Origin: Spirosoma sp. 48-14
GTDB lineage: Bacteria > Bacteroidota > Bacteroidia > Cytophagales > Spirosomataceae
Reading direction: 5' to 3'
Length of the DNA: 64,000 nt
Assembly: GCF_001898575.1 (NCBI RefSeq)
Contig: NZ_MKUD01000028.1
Span: forward strand, 1-64,000
The position numbers and the translations under genes are program-made. Shown piece by piece: positions 63,554 to 64,000 of this stretch (position 1 is the first letter of the stretch; every line of letters begins with the position of its first letter). The notes under the pieces are model-generated. The model saw only the letters and a list, made by a program, of their open reading frames with translations. It was not told where the DNA came from and made no database searches.

Positions 63554-64000
63554 ATGAACAGACTATCTCGCGATCAACTTACCCGCCTGGAACAACAGCT
63601 TCAGCAAACCAGGCCCCATCAGGCATTACAAGCCGAACTGCTAGACCATATGGCCTCTCTGATTGAACAGCGCATGGATCAGGGGCACTCCTTTTCCGAC
63701 GCTTTCGATCAGGTAATCCAACAGGCCAATCCGCAGGCACTGGACCAATTGAAAGATCTCTACCTTCAGGAGTTCCCCACCCAGTCATCAACGATACTCC
63801 TACGCCCCACACGGATTGGGTTACGGCATCAGCGTCGCCCGGCAACCAAGCCGTTTCAATATATGCTACTCTCCAGTGTGCTTACCTTTCTGATTCTAAT
63901 GGGCTTTCTGGTCGTGGTTAGTCGGCCACTCGCGATACCCATCGATGCATTCCGAACAGGCTGGGGCGCATTGGGCTTAACGGGTATACTGGCTATTCGA
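63554..64000 (+). CDS. PadR-partner membrane protein, partial (cut by window end)
   Basis: An open frame starts at the ATG at 63554, 32 bases after the padR stop, and stays open to the window end (149 codons). The first 75 residues are a charged helical domain (LSRDQLTRLEQQLQQT, LLDHMASLIEQRM, AFDQVIQQANPQALDQL), a layout seen in prefix domains of membrane proteins adjacent to PadR. Hydrophobic spans follow at about residues 102-122 and from about 136. The C-terminus is missing. Confidence 0.75.
   Translation, partial: MNRLSRDQLTRLEQQLQQTRPHQALQAELLDHMASLIEQRMDQGHSFSDAFDQVIQQANPQALDQLKDLYLQEFPTQSSTILLRPTRIGLRHQRRPATKPFQYMLLSSVLTFLILMGFLVVVSRPLAIPIDAFRTGWGALGLTGILAIR

Noticed and set aside
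1-64000. CRISPR arrays, tRNA or rRNA genes, insertion sequences
   Set aside because: I saw no regularly spaced short repeats, no tRNA cloverleaf in any gap, and no transposase or integrase among the translated frames.

Overview
The window reads as the chromosome of a Bacteroidota bacterium of the order Cytophagales, most like Spirosoma and relatives. This is inferred from gene content, not from a marker gene: a SusC/SusD pair with its own ECF sigma and FecR anti-sigma factor, three LytS-type kinase plus LytTR regulator pairs, a GT117 (DUF2723) membrane protein, a GH97 glucosidase, DUF1080 and DUF6090-like proteins, and many lipoproteins. I see no tRNA, rRNA, CRISPR array, transposase or integrase. 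All large genes look intact; the last gene is cut by the window end.

Layout. 1-1,650 is a gene-poor patch of degenerate repeats alternating with small AT-rich orphan ORFs, arranged like cassettes. 1.7-6.4 kb holds an M48 metalloprotease lipoprotein and a GT117 membrane protein. 6.5-16.1 kb (minus strand) is a Sus-like uptake locus: ECF sigma, FecR, SusC with an STN signalling domain, SusD, then two tandem polysaccharide-pyruvyl-transferase-fold proteins with twin-arginine-type leaders. 16.6-22.8 kb is mostly housekeeping (trpS, NADP-malic enzyme with a phosphotransacetylase domain, a hotdog thioesterase, a histidine phosphatase). 22.9-31.3 kb carries a LytS/LytTR pair, a DUF3298 lipoprotein, and two DUF2079-like membrane proteins flanking a methyltransferase-GT2 fusion. 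31.5-34.1 kb has alanine dehydrogenase divergent from an Lrp regulator, and a DsbA/FrnE-like protein. 34.2-40.5 kb has a secreted kelch protein, a DUF1080 protein, an acyltransferase-like membrane protein, an SDR and a second LytS/LytTR pair, followed by an AT-rich orphan gene next to another copy of the repeat seen at the window start.

41.6-52.1 kb is the clearest pathway: a LacI regulator divergent from uxaB-uxaA-uxaC-kdgK-kdgA-exuT, followed by fructose-1,6-bisphosphatase. Together these import hexuronates, convert them through 2-keto-3-deoxygluconate to pyruvate and glyceraldehyde 3-phosphate, and could return triose to hexose. Most junctions in this operon that are not 4-base overlaps are filled by long hairpins, each of a different sequence. 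52.1-55.0 kb has an HxlR regulator divergent from a DoxX protein, with two perfect tandem palindromes between them, and a third LytTR/LytS pair. 55.2-60.1 kb encodes a molybdenum hydroxylase of the isoquinoline 1-oxidoreductase type with one iron-sulfur subunit and two different large subunits. 60.2-64 kb has a SusB-like GH97 enzyme, a lipoprotein, and a PadR regulator with its partner membrane protein.

The recurring oddity is long intergenic palindromes. Several belong to shared sequence families, and some run into the last codons of the upstream gene or stop within a few bases of the next start codon. The points I would check first are these palindromes, the cassette-like repeats, the apparently exported pyruvyl-transferase-fold pair and the HxlR double operator.
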